Positions 32,620 to 42,191 of a DNA stretch of 50,848 bases are shown here, one piece after another; within the stretch, counting starts at the first letter, position 1; every line of letters begins with the position of its first letter. The translations under genes were made by a program, and so were the position numbers. Source of the stretch: Caryophanales bacterium (GTDB lineage Bacteria > Bacillota_I > Bacilli_A > RF39 > UBA660); NCBI GenBank assembly GCA_016291895.1, contig JAEEZO010000028.1, forward strand, positions 1-50,848, in the 5' to 3' direction. A model generated the notes under the pieces. That model did not search any database and was not told where the DNA came from. It saw only the letters and a program-made list of their open reading frames with translations.

Positions 32620-35088
32620 TTATCTATTTACTACAACAGAATCCTCATTTGATTTAGTGCCATTACTATCAATAGCTAGTACTTTCAAATAATGTCCATT
32701 AACTGACATAATATAGAAATCAAATTTTGTACCAGTTAAATCATCAAAATAATAAGTTTTGTTGTATCCACTACTAGAATTATAAGTATTACCACTACCA
32801 ACTTTTAGATCAAAATGTTTGGTAATTCTTGTAGCATTACTTGTATTAATTGTACAAGCACTTGAAGTATCAGATTCACAGAAGTAAACACGGCTTATAC
32901 TATTATTACTCTTTACTTTGTAACCAACGCCACGAATAGTTGTCCATGATGGATAATAACCATACCATCTTCCCCAATCAACTGTAAATCCAGAAGAAGG
33001 TGGTGGAGTTTGACCTCCACTTCCACAATTACTACTTGAAGTTATTGTAGATTGATATACATATCCCGATTTACCCATGTAACTACCCCATACTTGACCA
33101 CCATTGTGAACGAAGCATCCTTGATTACCTCTATTAATGTATGAAGTACATGCATTTTGTCCATATTGTGTAGATACGGTATAACCACCGCCACTAGTTC
33201 CCCAGCGACATTGACCGCTACCATTACAATAACATGCATTTGTTTGTGCTGGAGGTGTAGATGGTGAAGTAGAACAACTACTACTTGATGTTATATGAGA
33301 TACATAAGTATATCCTGATTTACCCATATAACTACCCCATACAAGACTACCATTATAAGTAAAGCAACCTTGATTACCTCTATTTACATATGCACTACAT
33401 TCATTTAATCCATATTGAGTATATGTTGTATAGCCACCACCACTAGTAGCCCAACGACATTGACCACTACCATTACAATAACATGCAGTTGTTTGAGCTG
33501 GTGGTGTTGGTGTATTAACTTTAATATTTACATATCTTGTTAATATTGCTCCATCTTTTCCTTTATAACTTGCTTGAGCCATAAATACTGTTATACCATT
33601 TTGACTAAATGTGAATGGACCACTATATATAATATTAGGAGTACAACTACTCTTTGTACCATATGTATAATAACAATATTTTATTGTGTCATAATTTCCA
33701 CTACCACTTATAGTTAAAGTTGGATATGAAGTACGTTCATTTTTTAAAGCTTTATCATATGATGTTTGAATAGCATTATTATTACTTGTTATTTTTACAG
33801 TACCAACACTAGTATCTCCACCACCACCAGGACTTCCTCCACCACCTGGATCACTAGGTGTTGATGGTTTATTAACATTAAATTTAATATTTGTACTAAC
33901 ACTTGGATTACTTACAGAAGATACTTTAACAGTTGCACTTCCACTATTTAAAGCACGTACATAACCAGTTGTATCAACTGATATTACTGATGTATTACTT
34001 GATGAATATTTAAGTTCTTGATTTGTTGCATTAGCTGGATTTACAACTGCAAGTATTTGATGCGTATCACCAACATTTAAATTAACAAGTGTATCAGTAG
34101 CAGTAATACTTTTAACTGGTACATCTTTAGCATTAACGCGAACCGTTGTTGTTGATAAAACACCTCCACAAGAAAGAGTTACTTTAGCTTCACCAGCTCC
34201 TACTGCAGTTAAATTTCCATATTCATCAACAGTAACAACACTAGTATTATTACTAGACCATTCAATAAATTTTAAAGTTGCATTAGTTGGTAAATATGTA
34301 TACTCAGCTTTTTTCTTTTCACCTTCAACTAAATTATATTCATTATTTTTTATCATTAAAGATGAAGGAAGTAAATATATTCCTGGTGTTACTTGTTTAT
34401 CAATAACATTTACCGTAATTGTTGCTGTCATTGATTCATTTAATTCGACACGAACAGTACTAGAGCCAATACTAACAGCATTCAATTCACCAGTTTCTTT
34501 TTCAACACGAACAACATTTTCATTCGTTGATGAATATTTAACAGATGATACCATCGCATTACTTGGTGTCTTTTGATAATTAAGCGTATATTTACTATTT
34601 GGTGACATCACAACAGTACCATCTTTGAAACTAACTGATACTAAATTAACACCAGCTTGTCCTTCAAAAACAGTTACTTCACAAGTTTGTGAATATGCTT
34701 TTTTATTTCGATCAGTATAAGTAGCTGTTATTGTTGCTTTACCTCTTGATACACCACGTACTAAACCATGATCAACAGTAGCAACATTAGTATCACTACT
34801 ACTCCAAGATACATCTGGATTAGAATTATTATTAACTTTTAATTCTAATTGAACAGATTTACTAACACCAACATTTTCTGTTGTAGATGATATTGTAACT
34901 TCTGTATCAGTAGGACTAGTTGATCTACTACTACCTCCAAATATTAACATTAAAATTATTAATAATATTATTCCGCCTAAAACCCATACTAACTTTTTAT
35001 TTTCTTCATAAAAAGTCATAAAACTATTTGACGAAGAATTACCACTATCATCGTCATAATCTTCTAAATAATCTTCATCATCGTTCAT
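32620..35088 (-). CDS. Surface protein A: Big_2 domains plus two Cys-rich modules
   Basis: 822 residues from ATG 35088 (GGGTGATT upstream; a GTG at 35097 lies inside it). Acidic cytosolic N-terminus, signal-anchor helix (about 32-52), four Big_2 Ig-like domains (about 60-400) each ending in a V-x-V strand after GxATVTV-type repeats, and a Gly/Pro linker (SDPGGGGSPGGGG). A beta module with KYCYYTYGTKSSCTPNIIY resembles chitobiase C-terminal domains. Two near-identical Cys-rich modules follow (residues 536-605 and 619-688), then a unique C-terminal domain. It is likely an adhesin or scaffold; no catalytic motif seen. First of three neighbouring paralogues. Confidence 0.8.
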   Translation of the reverse strand: MNDDEDYLEDYDDDSGNSSSNSFMTFYEENKKLVWVLGGIILLIILMLIFGGSSRSTSPTDTEVTISSTTENVGVSKSVQLELKVNNNSNPDVSWSSSDTNVATVDHGLVRGVSRGKATITATYTDRNKKAYSQTCEVTVFEGQAGVNLVSVSFKDGTVVMSPNSKYTLNYQKTPSNAMVSSVKYSSTNENVVRVEKETGELNAVSIGSSTVRVELNESMTATITVNVIDKQVTPGIYLLPSSLMIKNNEYNLVEGEKKKAEYTYLPTNATLKFIEWSSNNTSVVTVDEYGNLTAVGAGEAKVTLSCGGVLSTTTVRVNAKDVPVKSITATDTLVNLNVGDTHQILAVVNPANATNQELKYSSSNTSVISVDTTGYVRALNSGSATVKVSSVSNPSVSTNIKFNVNKPSTPSDPGGGGSPGGGGDTSVGTVKITSNNNAIQTSYDKALKNERTSYPTLTISGSGNYDTIKYCYYTYGTKSSCTPNIIYSGPFTFSQNGITVFMAQASYKGKDGAILTRYVNIKVNTPTPPAQTTACYCNGSGQCRWATSGGGYTTYTQYGLNECSAYVNRGNQGCFTYNGSLVWGSYMGKSGYTYVSHITSSSSCSTSPSTPPAQTNACYCNGSGQCRWGTSGGGYTVSTQYGQNACTSYINRGNQGCFVHNGGQVWGSYMGKSGYVYQSTITSSSNCGSGGQTPPPSSGFTVDWGRWYGYYPSWTTIRGVGYKVKSNNSISRVYFCESDTSSACTINTSNATRITKHFDLKVGSGNTYNSSSGYNKTYYFDDLTGTKFDFYIMSVNGHYLKVLAIDSNGTKSNEDSVVVNR
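33025..33483 (-). repeat. Two type I Cys-rich modules in surface protein A
   Basis: Copies at 33274-33483 and 33025-33234, 70 residues each, start to start 249 bp. Shared pattern: CYCNGSGQCRW, SGGGYT, C-x2-YxNRGNQGCF, VWGSYMGKSGY, final Cys; six Cys per copy, consistent with three disulfides outside the cell. The copies are nearly identical, which points to recent duplication. Confidence 0.85.
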
Positions 35089-35105
35089 AACAATCACCCA
35101 AGATA

Positions 35106-35134
35106 ATTATACTTTTTATATAGTAAATTTGCAA
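35106..35134 (-). promoter_or_regulatory. Promoter of surface protein A
   Basis: Minus-strand TTGCAA (35129-35134), 17-nt spacer, TATAAT (35106-35111), about 18 nt upstream of the start codon. Confidence 0.6.
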
Positions 35135-35150
35135 TAATAATTGGATTTAA

Positions 35151-35179
35151 AAAAAGAGAAAAATTAATTTCTCTTTTTT
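35151..35179 (-). terminator. Terminator of surface protein B
   Basis: Eleven-bp stem AAAAAGAGAAA/TTTCTCTTTTT (35151-35161, 35168-35178), loop AATTAA, with a T run on the minus strand. Confidence 0.8.
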
Positions 35180-35187
35180 ATATTTCT

Positions 35188-38100
35188 TTAATGTATTTTA
35201 GTTACTTTCCAATACATATATCTTCCTGGAGTTCCAGAAGAACCTATTCTAGTATCAGACATATCAATAGAATAAACGGTATATGTCGTTGGAGGTATAT
35301 AATGATAATTACTGTTTATTATAACTGGTGCAATAGCAAATATTAATTTTTTATCTGGATGGGCTACGCCTCTATTTTCGGCTTTAGATAACCATTCAAA
35401 CTCAAAAGCAATATCAGTTGTAGATTCAACTGCACTACCAGAAGGACGTACGTAATACCATTTATTTAATGTCGTTTGTTCAGGAATCTTATATTTAGTA
35501 AATGACTTCTTATTGAAATCTCTAAAGACTATACCTTGTCCTAAATCAGTTAATTCATTATCAGATGTAAATGCATAATTTGGAGCAAGAGCATTTCCTG
35601 TTGGGAATTTACATGAACTAGCAACAGAACTGATAGATGGATTAGATGATGAAGATGTATAATAACAGAACATAAGAGCTCCATATTTAATATTTCCTTT
35701 AATTGTTTCGAAACCAATTACAGGTATATTTCCATTATTTAATACACCACCATAGTTACTTGCACCTTTAAATAAACTAATAGAACTTATTTTAGCTGTA
35801 CAATTATCTTTATTACTACTTCCTTCATAGAAATATGTATATTCACTAGTTTTAGCCATATATGCTCCCCAAGTAAACATACTATTGCTCTTTTTAATAA
35901 AGCATCCTGTTTGTTCACCATCATATTGACCTTTTCGATTAATATATCTTTGACATTGTTCTTTAGTTACACCACTAATTTTTGTATATCCAGTTCCACC
36001 ACTAGTTGTCTTACAAAGACCATTTGACATACAGAAGCAACCTTCTTCTGCCGGTTGTACTGCTTTAATTGTAATAGTTCGACTACCACATTCTTTATCA
36101 TTATGAGTTGAATCACCTTTAATTCTTACATAAACCGTTGTTGTACCAACATCTTTTCTAGTGGGTTTAGTTGTTGACCATGTACCTGATGTAGAAGTAC
36201 GGTATTCAATAGTTCCACCACTTCCACCTGATACGGTAATTGAATGTTCTTTTCCATCATAATAACCTTCATAAGAATTCATTGTTGTTGGACAAGTAGG
36301 ATCAGTTTTAGTTGGTGCTGATTGACAATTACTTCGTTCAACATGTGACATATATGCATAATTACTCTTATTCATATAACTACCCCATACAAGTTTACCA
36401 TTATATGTAAAGCATCCCTGATTTCCATTTCCTATATATCTTTCACATTCGTTTTTATCATCTGGAATATAAGCTGATACAGTATAACCTGTTCTAGCTT
36501 GTCCCCATATACATTGTCCACTCGAATTACAATAACATCTATCACTTGGATTTTTTGCAAGACAATCACTTTGTCTTGTTATACCAGGTTGATAAATATA
36601 TGTTTCTGGTACAGAGAAATTTGATCCCCAATAATAGTTGTTTCCATTATCTTTAAAACATAAATATCCTTGTTTAGCAGCATTACACCATTCTCTTTTA
36701 TCTAAGGCTTTTGCTTGAACAACATTCCTTGCATTTGTAGGTTTAGTTCCCCATGTAAAGTTTGTTCCAATACCTTGACTACTAGAACTTACATAACAAT
36801 GTTCTTCGTTTGCTGGTGGACTAACTGGTGTACCAACTCTAACATATTTTATAACTTTAGCACCTTCTGTATTATTGTATATAGGGATAAATTCATAGAA
36901 ATAAGTACCAGGAGTATTTAACGTAAATGAATAAGATCCACTTGATAAAGATTGCGTACTATAAGAAGGACAACTTCCACCAATTGCGGCATGACAATAT
37001 TTAAATTTATCAACGTTACCTGTTTTAGTAACAACAATAGTAGCAATAGATACCACATTATTATTAGCTTCAGCATCACTTCTACTATCGTGTAATCCAC
37101 TAATTATAAGTTCACCTACATCTGATGAAGGTGGATTAACTGGATCATCTGGCGGATTAACCGGATCATCTGGTGGATTATCACTAGGAGTACTACCAGC
37201 TTTTATTGTTACATATCTAACTATTTCTTGACCTTTTTTTCCTTGATAAACAGGAACTATTTTAAATACATATACTTTCTTACTAGTTACTGTTACTTCT
37301 GGCAGATTAATAGGGTCCATATATATGTTTTGTGGAGTACAATTAGAACTTACTGCCTTATCATATTTACAATATCTTATTTCTTCAACATTACCACTAG
37401 GAGTCATTGTAACAGTTGTATTTTCAACTTCAATTCCAGGTAATTCCGTTGAAACTGAATTATTAGTACCAGTAACAATTACGGTTCCAACAGTAACCGT
37501 TTCACCGCCACTGTTACCGCCATCATTACCTCCATTATTACCACCATCATCAGTTGGTGGAACATAACTTGTGTCTTCATTAACCGTAACATAAATTGTT
37601 TTCTTTATTTCTAAATTAGAACTTGGTGATACTGTAATAGTTGTACTACCACTACCAATTGCAGAAATATTGCCATCGTTATCAACACTAACAACTGATG
37701 GATTATCAACTAAATATGTAACTACTTGATTAGTAGCATTACTTGGTTCAACAGTAGCAACTATTTTCTTTTGGTCGCCAACATTCATTGTAATACTTTC
37801 TTCACTTGATAAATTAATTCCTGTAACAGGAACAGTTCCTGATTTAACATGAACAACCATTGTATCTTTTAATCCCATTGATACAATTGCAACTTCAATA
37901 TTTCCAGGTTTCTTTGCAATTAATTCACCATTAAATACTGTAGCAACTTCTTCATCAGCACTTACCCATATAACATAATCCGTACTTGCTTCAGCAGGTT
38001 CTTGATGATATGTTAATGTCTTCGTTTCACCTTCTGTTAAAGTTATTTCTTTTTCATCAAAAGCAATACTAGTAGGAATGGTATAAATACCTGGAGTAAT

Positions 38101-38781
38101 TTGACCTTCTACTACTTTTATTTTAATACTTGCCATTTTTTCAGCATCATTAACAGCTACTCTTATCATAGCTTCACCCTTAGCATTAGCTGTAATTAGA
38201 CCTGTATTAACATCAATACTTGCAATCTCAGGTTTACTTGACGCAAATATTTTATTTTTAGGTTTTGCTTCAGGAGGTGTCATTTGAATAGGTACCTGAT
38301 AAGTTGAGCCAACTGGCATTATAATAGTACCAGATTCTGAGAATTTAAGGCTTTCAACTTTTAAGTTTGGATCTCCTTCTGTAACGGTAACTTCACATTC
38401 ATATTCATGACCATCATATTTACCAATTACAGTAGTTTTACCAACTTTTAATCCCTTGATAACACCTGTTTTATCAACAGAAACAATTGATGAATCTTTA
38501 CTAGTCCATACAACACCTGTTACTTCTTTACCATCTTTCATCAATTTTAATTGATTTCCTGTATCCGTTGTAACCGTTAAAGTTTTCTCTGATATGGTAA
38601 TACCTGTATTATTACTACCTCCACCAGAGAATGCAATCATTAATATTATTAATAATAAAACAACAACTAGAACAATTACTAACTTTGTATTTTCTTTTAT
38701 AAAATTCATTAGTTTGTCCATACCTGATGCATTACTTTCCGATCTTTTATCTTCTTCTAAATCGAATTCTTCATTATCCAT
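35188..38781 (-). CDS. Surface protein B: Big_2 domains, three Cys-rich modules, shared C-terminal domain
   Basis: 1197 residues. Acidic N-terminus, then GMDKLMNFIKENTKLVIV leading into a helix at about 34-54, as in protein C. Four Big_2 domains occupy about 60-405. After a Gly/Asn linker come two chitobiase-like modules (one with SSNCTPQNIYMDPI) joined by a Pro/Asp linker. Then a type II module (662-740), a type I module (749-819), a YDG-type beta domain with YEGYYDGKEHSITV, and a divergent type I module (915-994). The last about 200 residues (GALMFCYYTSSSS, IFAIAPV) are related to the end of protein C. The start follows AGAGGAG. Probably an adhesin or surface scaffold. Confidence 0.8.
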   Translation of the reverse strand: MDNEEFDLEEDKRSESNASGMDKLMNFIKENTKLVIVLVVVLLLIILMIAFSGGGSNNTGITISEKTLTVTTDTGNQLKLMKDGKEVTGVVWTSKDSSIVSVDKTGVIKGLKVGKTTVIGKYDGHEYECEVTVTEGDPNLKVESLKFSESGTIIMPVGSTYQVPIQMTPPEAKPKNKIFASSKPEIASIDVNTGLITANAKGEAMIRVAVNDAEKMASIKIKVVEGQITPGIYTIPTSIAFDEKEITLTEGETKTLTYHQEPAEASTDYVIWVSADEEVATVFNGELIAKKPGNIEVAIVSMGLKDTMVVHVKSGTVPVTGINLSSEESITMNVGDQKKIVATVEPSNATNQVVTYLVDNPSVVSVDNDGNISAIGSGSTTITVSPSSNLEIKKTIYVTVNEDTSYVPPTDDGGNNGGNDGGNSGGETVTVGTVIVTGTNNSVSTELPGIEVENTTVTMTPSGNVEEIRYCKYDKAVSSNCTPQNIYMDPINLPEVTVTSKKVYVFKIVPVYQGKKGQEIVRYVTIKAGSTPSDNPPDDPVNPPDDPVNPPSSDVGELIISGLHDSRSDAEANNNVVSIATIVVTKTGNVDKFKYCHAAIGGSCPSYSTQSLSSGSYSFTLNTPGTYFYEFIPIYNNTEGAKVIKYVRVGTPVSPPANEEHCYVSSSSQGIGTNFTWGTKPTNARNVVQAKALDKREWCNAAKQGYLCFKDNGNNYYWGSNFSVPETYIYQPGITRQSDCLAKNPSDRCYCNSSGQCIWGQARTGYTVSAYIPDDKNECERYIGNGNQGCFTYNGKLVWGSYMNKSNYAYMSHVERSNCQSAPTKTDPTCPTTMNSYEGYYDGKEHSITVSGGSGGTIEYRTSTSGTWSTTKPTRKDVGTTTVYVRIKGDSTHNDKECGSRTITIKAVQPAEEGCFCMSNGLCKTTSGGTGYTKISGVTKEQCQRYINRKGQYDGEQTGCFIKKSNSMFTWGAYMAKTSEYTYFYEGSSNKDNCTAKISSISLFKGASNYGGVLNNGNIPVIGFETIKGNIKYGALMFCYYTSSSSNPSISSVASSCKFPTGNALAPNYAFTSDNELTDLGQGIVFRDFNKKSFTKYKIPEQTTLNKWYYVRPSGSAVESTTDIAFEFEWLSKAENRGVAHPDKKLIFAIAPVIINSNYHYIPPTTYTVYSIDMSDTRIGSSGTPGRYMYWKVTKIH
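35800..36798 (-). repeat. Three Cys-rich modules in surface protein B
   Basis: Type II at 36562-36798 (starts CYVSSSSQGIG; core WCNAAKQGYLCFK and YYWGS). Type I at 36325-36537 (CYCNSSGQC; NGNQGCFTYNG; VWGSYM). A divergent type I at 35800-36039 (CFCMSNGLC; CQRYINRKG; GCF; TWGAYM). Types I and II share the later part C-F-x(5-8)-W-G-(S/A)-x-(M/F)...Y-x-Y...C, so they appear to be variants of one fold. Confidence 0.8.
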
Positions 38782-38800
38782 ATATTACTCCTCTATTATA

Positions 38801-38829
38801 ATTTTATTACATCTTCACAATTTAGACAA
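38801..38829 (-). promoter_or_regulatory. Promoter of surface protein B
   Basis: Minus-strand TTGTCT (38824-38829), 17-nt spacer, TAAAAT (38801-38806). The stretch from the -10 through the AGAGGAG site to the start codon closely matches that of protein C at 42109-42133. Confidence 0.6.
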
Positions 38830-38856
38830 TATATACACCAAAAAATTAATGTAAAC

Positions 38857-38884
38857 AAAAAGACTTATTTAAATAAGTCTTTTT
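38857..38884 (-). terminator. Terminator of surface protein C
   Basis: Twelve-bp perfect stem (arms 38857-38868 and 38873-38884, loop TTAA) with A/T tracts, just beyond the stop at 38887. Confidence 0.85.
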
Positions 38885-38886
38885 TA

Positions 38887-41800
38887 TTAATTAGTATATG
38901 TACTACCGAATATAGTATCCGTTAAATCCGTAATAGTCCAATCACTAAATCGATTAAAATTATCTTTATTTCCACTTACGCGTCCTATTTTTATTCTATA
39001 TACACTATAACCCGAAGTTGCACTTAAGTGGTTCGTCGAAGAGTGATATGGTGAAAATACAAAGATGATATTTTCACTATTAGAACCTTTATCTTTCAAG
39101 TCAGAATCAGAAATATAACCAAATTCATAAGCAAGTAAATTGGTAGATGTTCCATAACTTGTTCCCGTAGCCTTATACACTTTTTCACGATCGGTTAATT
39201 TAAAGGTTGTATAATCAGCTACTCCATTAACAAACTTTCGACTATAAGGACTAATAGACGTAGAACTTCTAGTTAAATCACATTTTGATGCAATTTCTTC
39301 TTTTGTTGGAGTACCATTTGCTCTTGTATAATAACAAAGTAACATACCATTGTGTATAGCCGATGCATGTAACATAGTAAACGCAATCATTGGATAACTA
39401 TTTGGAGATAATACATTACCATTATAATAATTATTCATGAAATTATTACTTAAATGTCTACCATAGAATACGAAACTTAATCCACCATTATATGTTTTAG
39501 AAAGGGTTTTTCCATTTGTTAAAGTTGCTGTTACAACTGTATTTGAACCAACACCTTCTAATCTAGCTATTCCTTTTTGGCTATCAGTAAATCTTAATAT
39601 TGTATTATCATTACTTTTCCATGTAACACCAGTTTGACAAGCACTTGCTGGGGTTGAAGTACAAGAGAAATGATATGAACCATCAGTTCTACTAATTTTA
39701 TAATCAATTGAAGTTATTTCGGCAGCAGTATTTTCACATTCACTTCGTGTTTGTTTACCACTAACATAAGTATAACTTGTTGAAGTTGAGAAATCACTTC
39801 CCCAGAAATACTTACCTGATGAATTTTTAAAGCATAAATAACCTGCTCTAGCACTATTACATTTTGCTGGAGTATCTAAAGCCTTAGCTTCTACTTGTCC
39901 ACTCGTTGCAGTAGCATTGGTCCAAACAAAATTAGTACCAACTCCTTGACTACTTGTATTTACTAAACATCGTGATGGATTAGAAGCTTCACAATTTTCT
40001 GGCTTTGTAATAGTAGATATATAGGCATAATTTGTTGGATTTCCCATAAAACTACCCCAAATTTTCTTACCGCTATCATACGTAAAGCAACCTTCATTAC
40101 CTCGATTAATATAATCTTTACATGCTGATTCTGAAACATTAGCAAGAACGGTATATCCACTTCCACTAGTACCCCATCGACATGTTCCACCTGTTGTACA
40201 ATAACAATTACTTGATTGTACCGGAGCATCTATATATACAAACCATGGATCTGGACCACGAAGTAATGAACCAGATGAATTATATTCAGAAACACGTACA
40301 GTAATCATTCCCGTACCAGTAACAGTAAACGTTCCATTATCATTTACTCTTGTTAGTGGTGTACAACCAGTACCTTTACATACTTTTAAATAACTTGTAT
40401 TATTACTTCTAATATCAAAAGTTACTCTTTGATCACCTTTTTGATGATAACTATAAGCTGAACCTTGATTATCAAATAAATTACCTGAAGTAACAGTATA
40501 TCCTTTAGTTAAAGGTTGTGGTGTACTTCTTGGTTTTATAGTTACATATCGAGTTATTTCAGTACCTTTTTTATTTTTATAGTAAGGTACTGCTTTAATA
40601 ACATATGTTGTTTTTGTTGTTACTGTTCCTGGTGGAAGTTCAAAATCATATGAATATATATTTGTTGGTGTACATGATGAAGATGATGATTTATTGTAAT
40701 AACAGAATCTTATTTCATCAACATTTCCATTACCAGTCATTGTTATTTTCGTATTTAATACTTCATTTCCACCTTCTGACATGGATACAGCATTATTAGT
40801 TCCAACAATGGATACTGTTCCAACTTTCTCTTCAGGAGTTGGCGTTGGTGTAGGTGTAGGAGTTGGTGTTGGTTGTTCATTTACAGTTACATTAACTGTT
40901 TTATAAATACTTGGATTAGAACTTGATGCAACAGTAATTGTTGTTACGCCACTATTTAATGCTTCCACAATTCCTTCACTATCAACACTAACAATAGTTG
41001 GATTATTTGCTGAATAAGTAATTACTTTATTAGTTGCATCATTTGGTTCAACAGAAGCAACTATTTTCTTTGTATCCCCAACTCTCATTATTAAATTATC
41101 ATCAGTTAATAATCTAACACCTGTTACATCAACGGTTCCTTTGTTAACATGAACCATCATTGAATCTTTTAATCCAACAGATGTTACGGATATTTCAACA
41201 TCACCTGGCATTTTCGCAACTAATTCACCATTATATACAGATGCTATTTCTTCATTACTACTTATCCATACAACATAATCAGTAATAGCTTCAGCTGGCT
41301 CTTGTGTATATGTTAATTGTTTAGTTTCTCCTTCAATCATTGTTATATTTTTTTCATTTAAAGTTAATCTTGTCGGAATAACATATATTCCTGCAGTAAC
41401 TGGTCCATCCATAACCATTAATTGAATAGTAGCTAATTTTTCTCCACTATTAACTATAACGGTTATTGTTGATGTACCGCTAGTTTTTGCTGTAATAATT
41501 CCAGAAGTCTCATCAATTGTAGCAACACTTGGATTACTTGATGAAAAGACTTTATTATTTACTTTGGCTTCCGCTGGTGTTACTTCAATAGGAACTTCAA
41601 AAGTATCACCAACACTCATTAAAATCGTTCCCTTTTCGGAAATGACGACTTTTTCTACTTTGATAGATGGATCTCCTTCACTTACCGTAACTTCACACTC
41701 ATAATCTTTTTTATTATAAGTTCCAACAACTGTTGCTTTTCCAAGAGATACTCCTTTTACAGTACCATCTTTTTCTACTATTGCAATTTCTTCTTGTTTA

Positions 41801-42108
41801 CTCATCCATTCAACTTTTGATGATTCAACAATCTTATCATCTTCTAAAATAAATAATTGTTTACTTGAATCAACAGTAACAGTTAATTCTTCATTACTAA
41901 TCTTTACATTGGTCTTTGTCTCTTCACCATTATTAGACATAAGACCCATAATTATTAAAAGTAAGATTACAACACCACCAACAATAACAAGTTTTTTATT
42001 TTCTTTCATAAAATTCATGAACTTATCCATGCCAGTTTGTTCAGTGTTGTATTCTTCTTCACCACCTTCTAATTCTTCCTCTTCTTCATATTCATAGTCG
42101 TTCCCCAT
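38887..42108 (-). CDS. Surface protein C: Big_2 domains, two Cys-rich modules, shared C-terminal domain
   Basis: 1073 residues. Strongly acidic N-terminus (EEEEELEGGEEE), then GMDKFMNFMKENKKLVIV and a helix at about 37-57. Four Big_2 domains (about 65-405), a PTPTPTPTP linker, a chitobiase-like module (SSSSSCTPTNIYSYDF), a second beta domain, a type I Cys module (635-706) and a type II module (714-791). The C-terminal domain has NGMLLCYYTRANG, KEEIASKC, LLAYEFGYIS and NIIFVFSPYHSS, matching protein B. Closest paralogue of B: same N-terminal pattern, promoter and Shine-Dalgarno block. Role inferred as surface adhesion or scaffold. Confidence 0.8.
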   Translation of the reverse strand: MGNDYEYEEEEELEGGEEEYNTEQTGMDKFMNFMKENKKLVIVGGVVILLLIIMGLMSNNGEETKTNVKISNEELTVTVDSSKQLFILEDDKIVESSKVEWMSKQEEIAIVEKDGTVKGVSLGKATVVGTYNKKDYECEVTVSEGDPSIKVEKVVISEKGTILMSVGDTFEVPIEVTPAEAKVNNKVFSSSNPSVATIDETSGIITAKTSGTSTITVIVNSGEKLATIQLMVMDGPVTAGIYVIPTRLTLNEKNITMIEGETKQLTYTQEPAEAITDYVVWISSNEEIASVYNGELVAKMPGDVEISVTSVGLKDSMMVHVNKGTVDVTGVRLLTDDNLIMRVGDTKKIVASVEPNDATNKVITYSANNPTIVSVDSEGIVEALNSGVTTITVASSSNPSIYKTVNVTVNEQPTPTPTPTPTPTPEEKVGTVSIVGTNNAVSMSEGGNEVLNTKITMTGNGNVDEIRFCYYNKSSSSSCTPTNIYSYDFELPPGTVTTKTTYVIKAVPYYKNKKGTEITRYVTIKPRSTPQPLTKGYTVTSGNLFDNQGSAYSYHQKGDQRVTFDIRSNNTSYLKVCKGTGCTPLTRVNDNGTFTVTGTGMITVRVSEYNSSGSLLRGPDPWFVYIDAPVQSSNCYCTTGGTCRWGTSGSGYTVLANVSESACKDYINRGNEGCFTYDSGKKIWGSFMGNPTNYAYISTITKPENCEASNPSRCLVNTSSQGVGTNFVWTNATATSGQVEAKALDTPAKCNSARAGYLCFKNSSGKYFWGSDFSTSTSYTYVSGKQTRSECENTAAEITSIDYKISRTDGSYHFSCTSTPASACQTGVTWKSNDNTILRFTDSQKGIARLEGVGSNTVVTATLTNGKTLSKTYNGGLSFVFYGRHLSNNFMNNYYNGNVLSPNSYPMIAFTMLHASAIHNGMLLCYYTRANGTPTKEEIASKCDLTRSSTSISPYSRKFVNGVADYTTFKLTDREKVYKATGTSYGTSTNLLAYEFGYISDSDLKDKGSNSENIIFVFSPYHSSTNHLSATSGYSVYRIKIGRVSGNKDNFNRFSDWTITDLTDTIFGSTYTN
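39736..40206 (-). repeat. Two Cys-rich modules (type I then type II) in surface protein C
   Basis: Type I at 39991-40206 (CYCTTGGTCRW; CKDYINRGNEGCFTYD; IWGSFM). Type II at 39736-39969 (CLVNTSSQGVG; KCNSARAGYLCFK; YFWGSDF). The type II copy is very close to the one in protein B, including VxAKALD and GYLCFK. Confidence 0.8.
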
Positions 42109-42127
42109 ACATTACTCCTCTATTATC

Positions 42128-42156
42128 ATTTTATTACAAAATATTGAAGATAACAA
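42128..42156 (-). promoter_or_regulatory. Promoter of surface protein C
   Basis: Minus-strand TTGTTA (42151-42156), 17-nt spacer, TAAAAT (42128-42133). Confidence 0.55.
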
Positions 42157-42159
42157 CAA

Positions 42160-42191
42160 ATAAAAAAAAATAAACATCAATAAGATGTCTA
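42160..42191 (-). terminator. Terminator of the DUF1653 gene
   Basis: Eight-bp stem with one G-T pair (42171-42178 and 42184-42191) followed on the minus strand by a long T run (complement of 42161-42170). Confidence 0.65.

Noticed and set aside
33025..33483. Possible CRISPR or intergenic repeat array
   Set aside because: Only two 210-bp copies, in frame within a protein gene and with Cys spacing conserved at the protein level.
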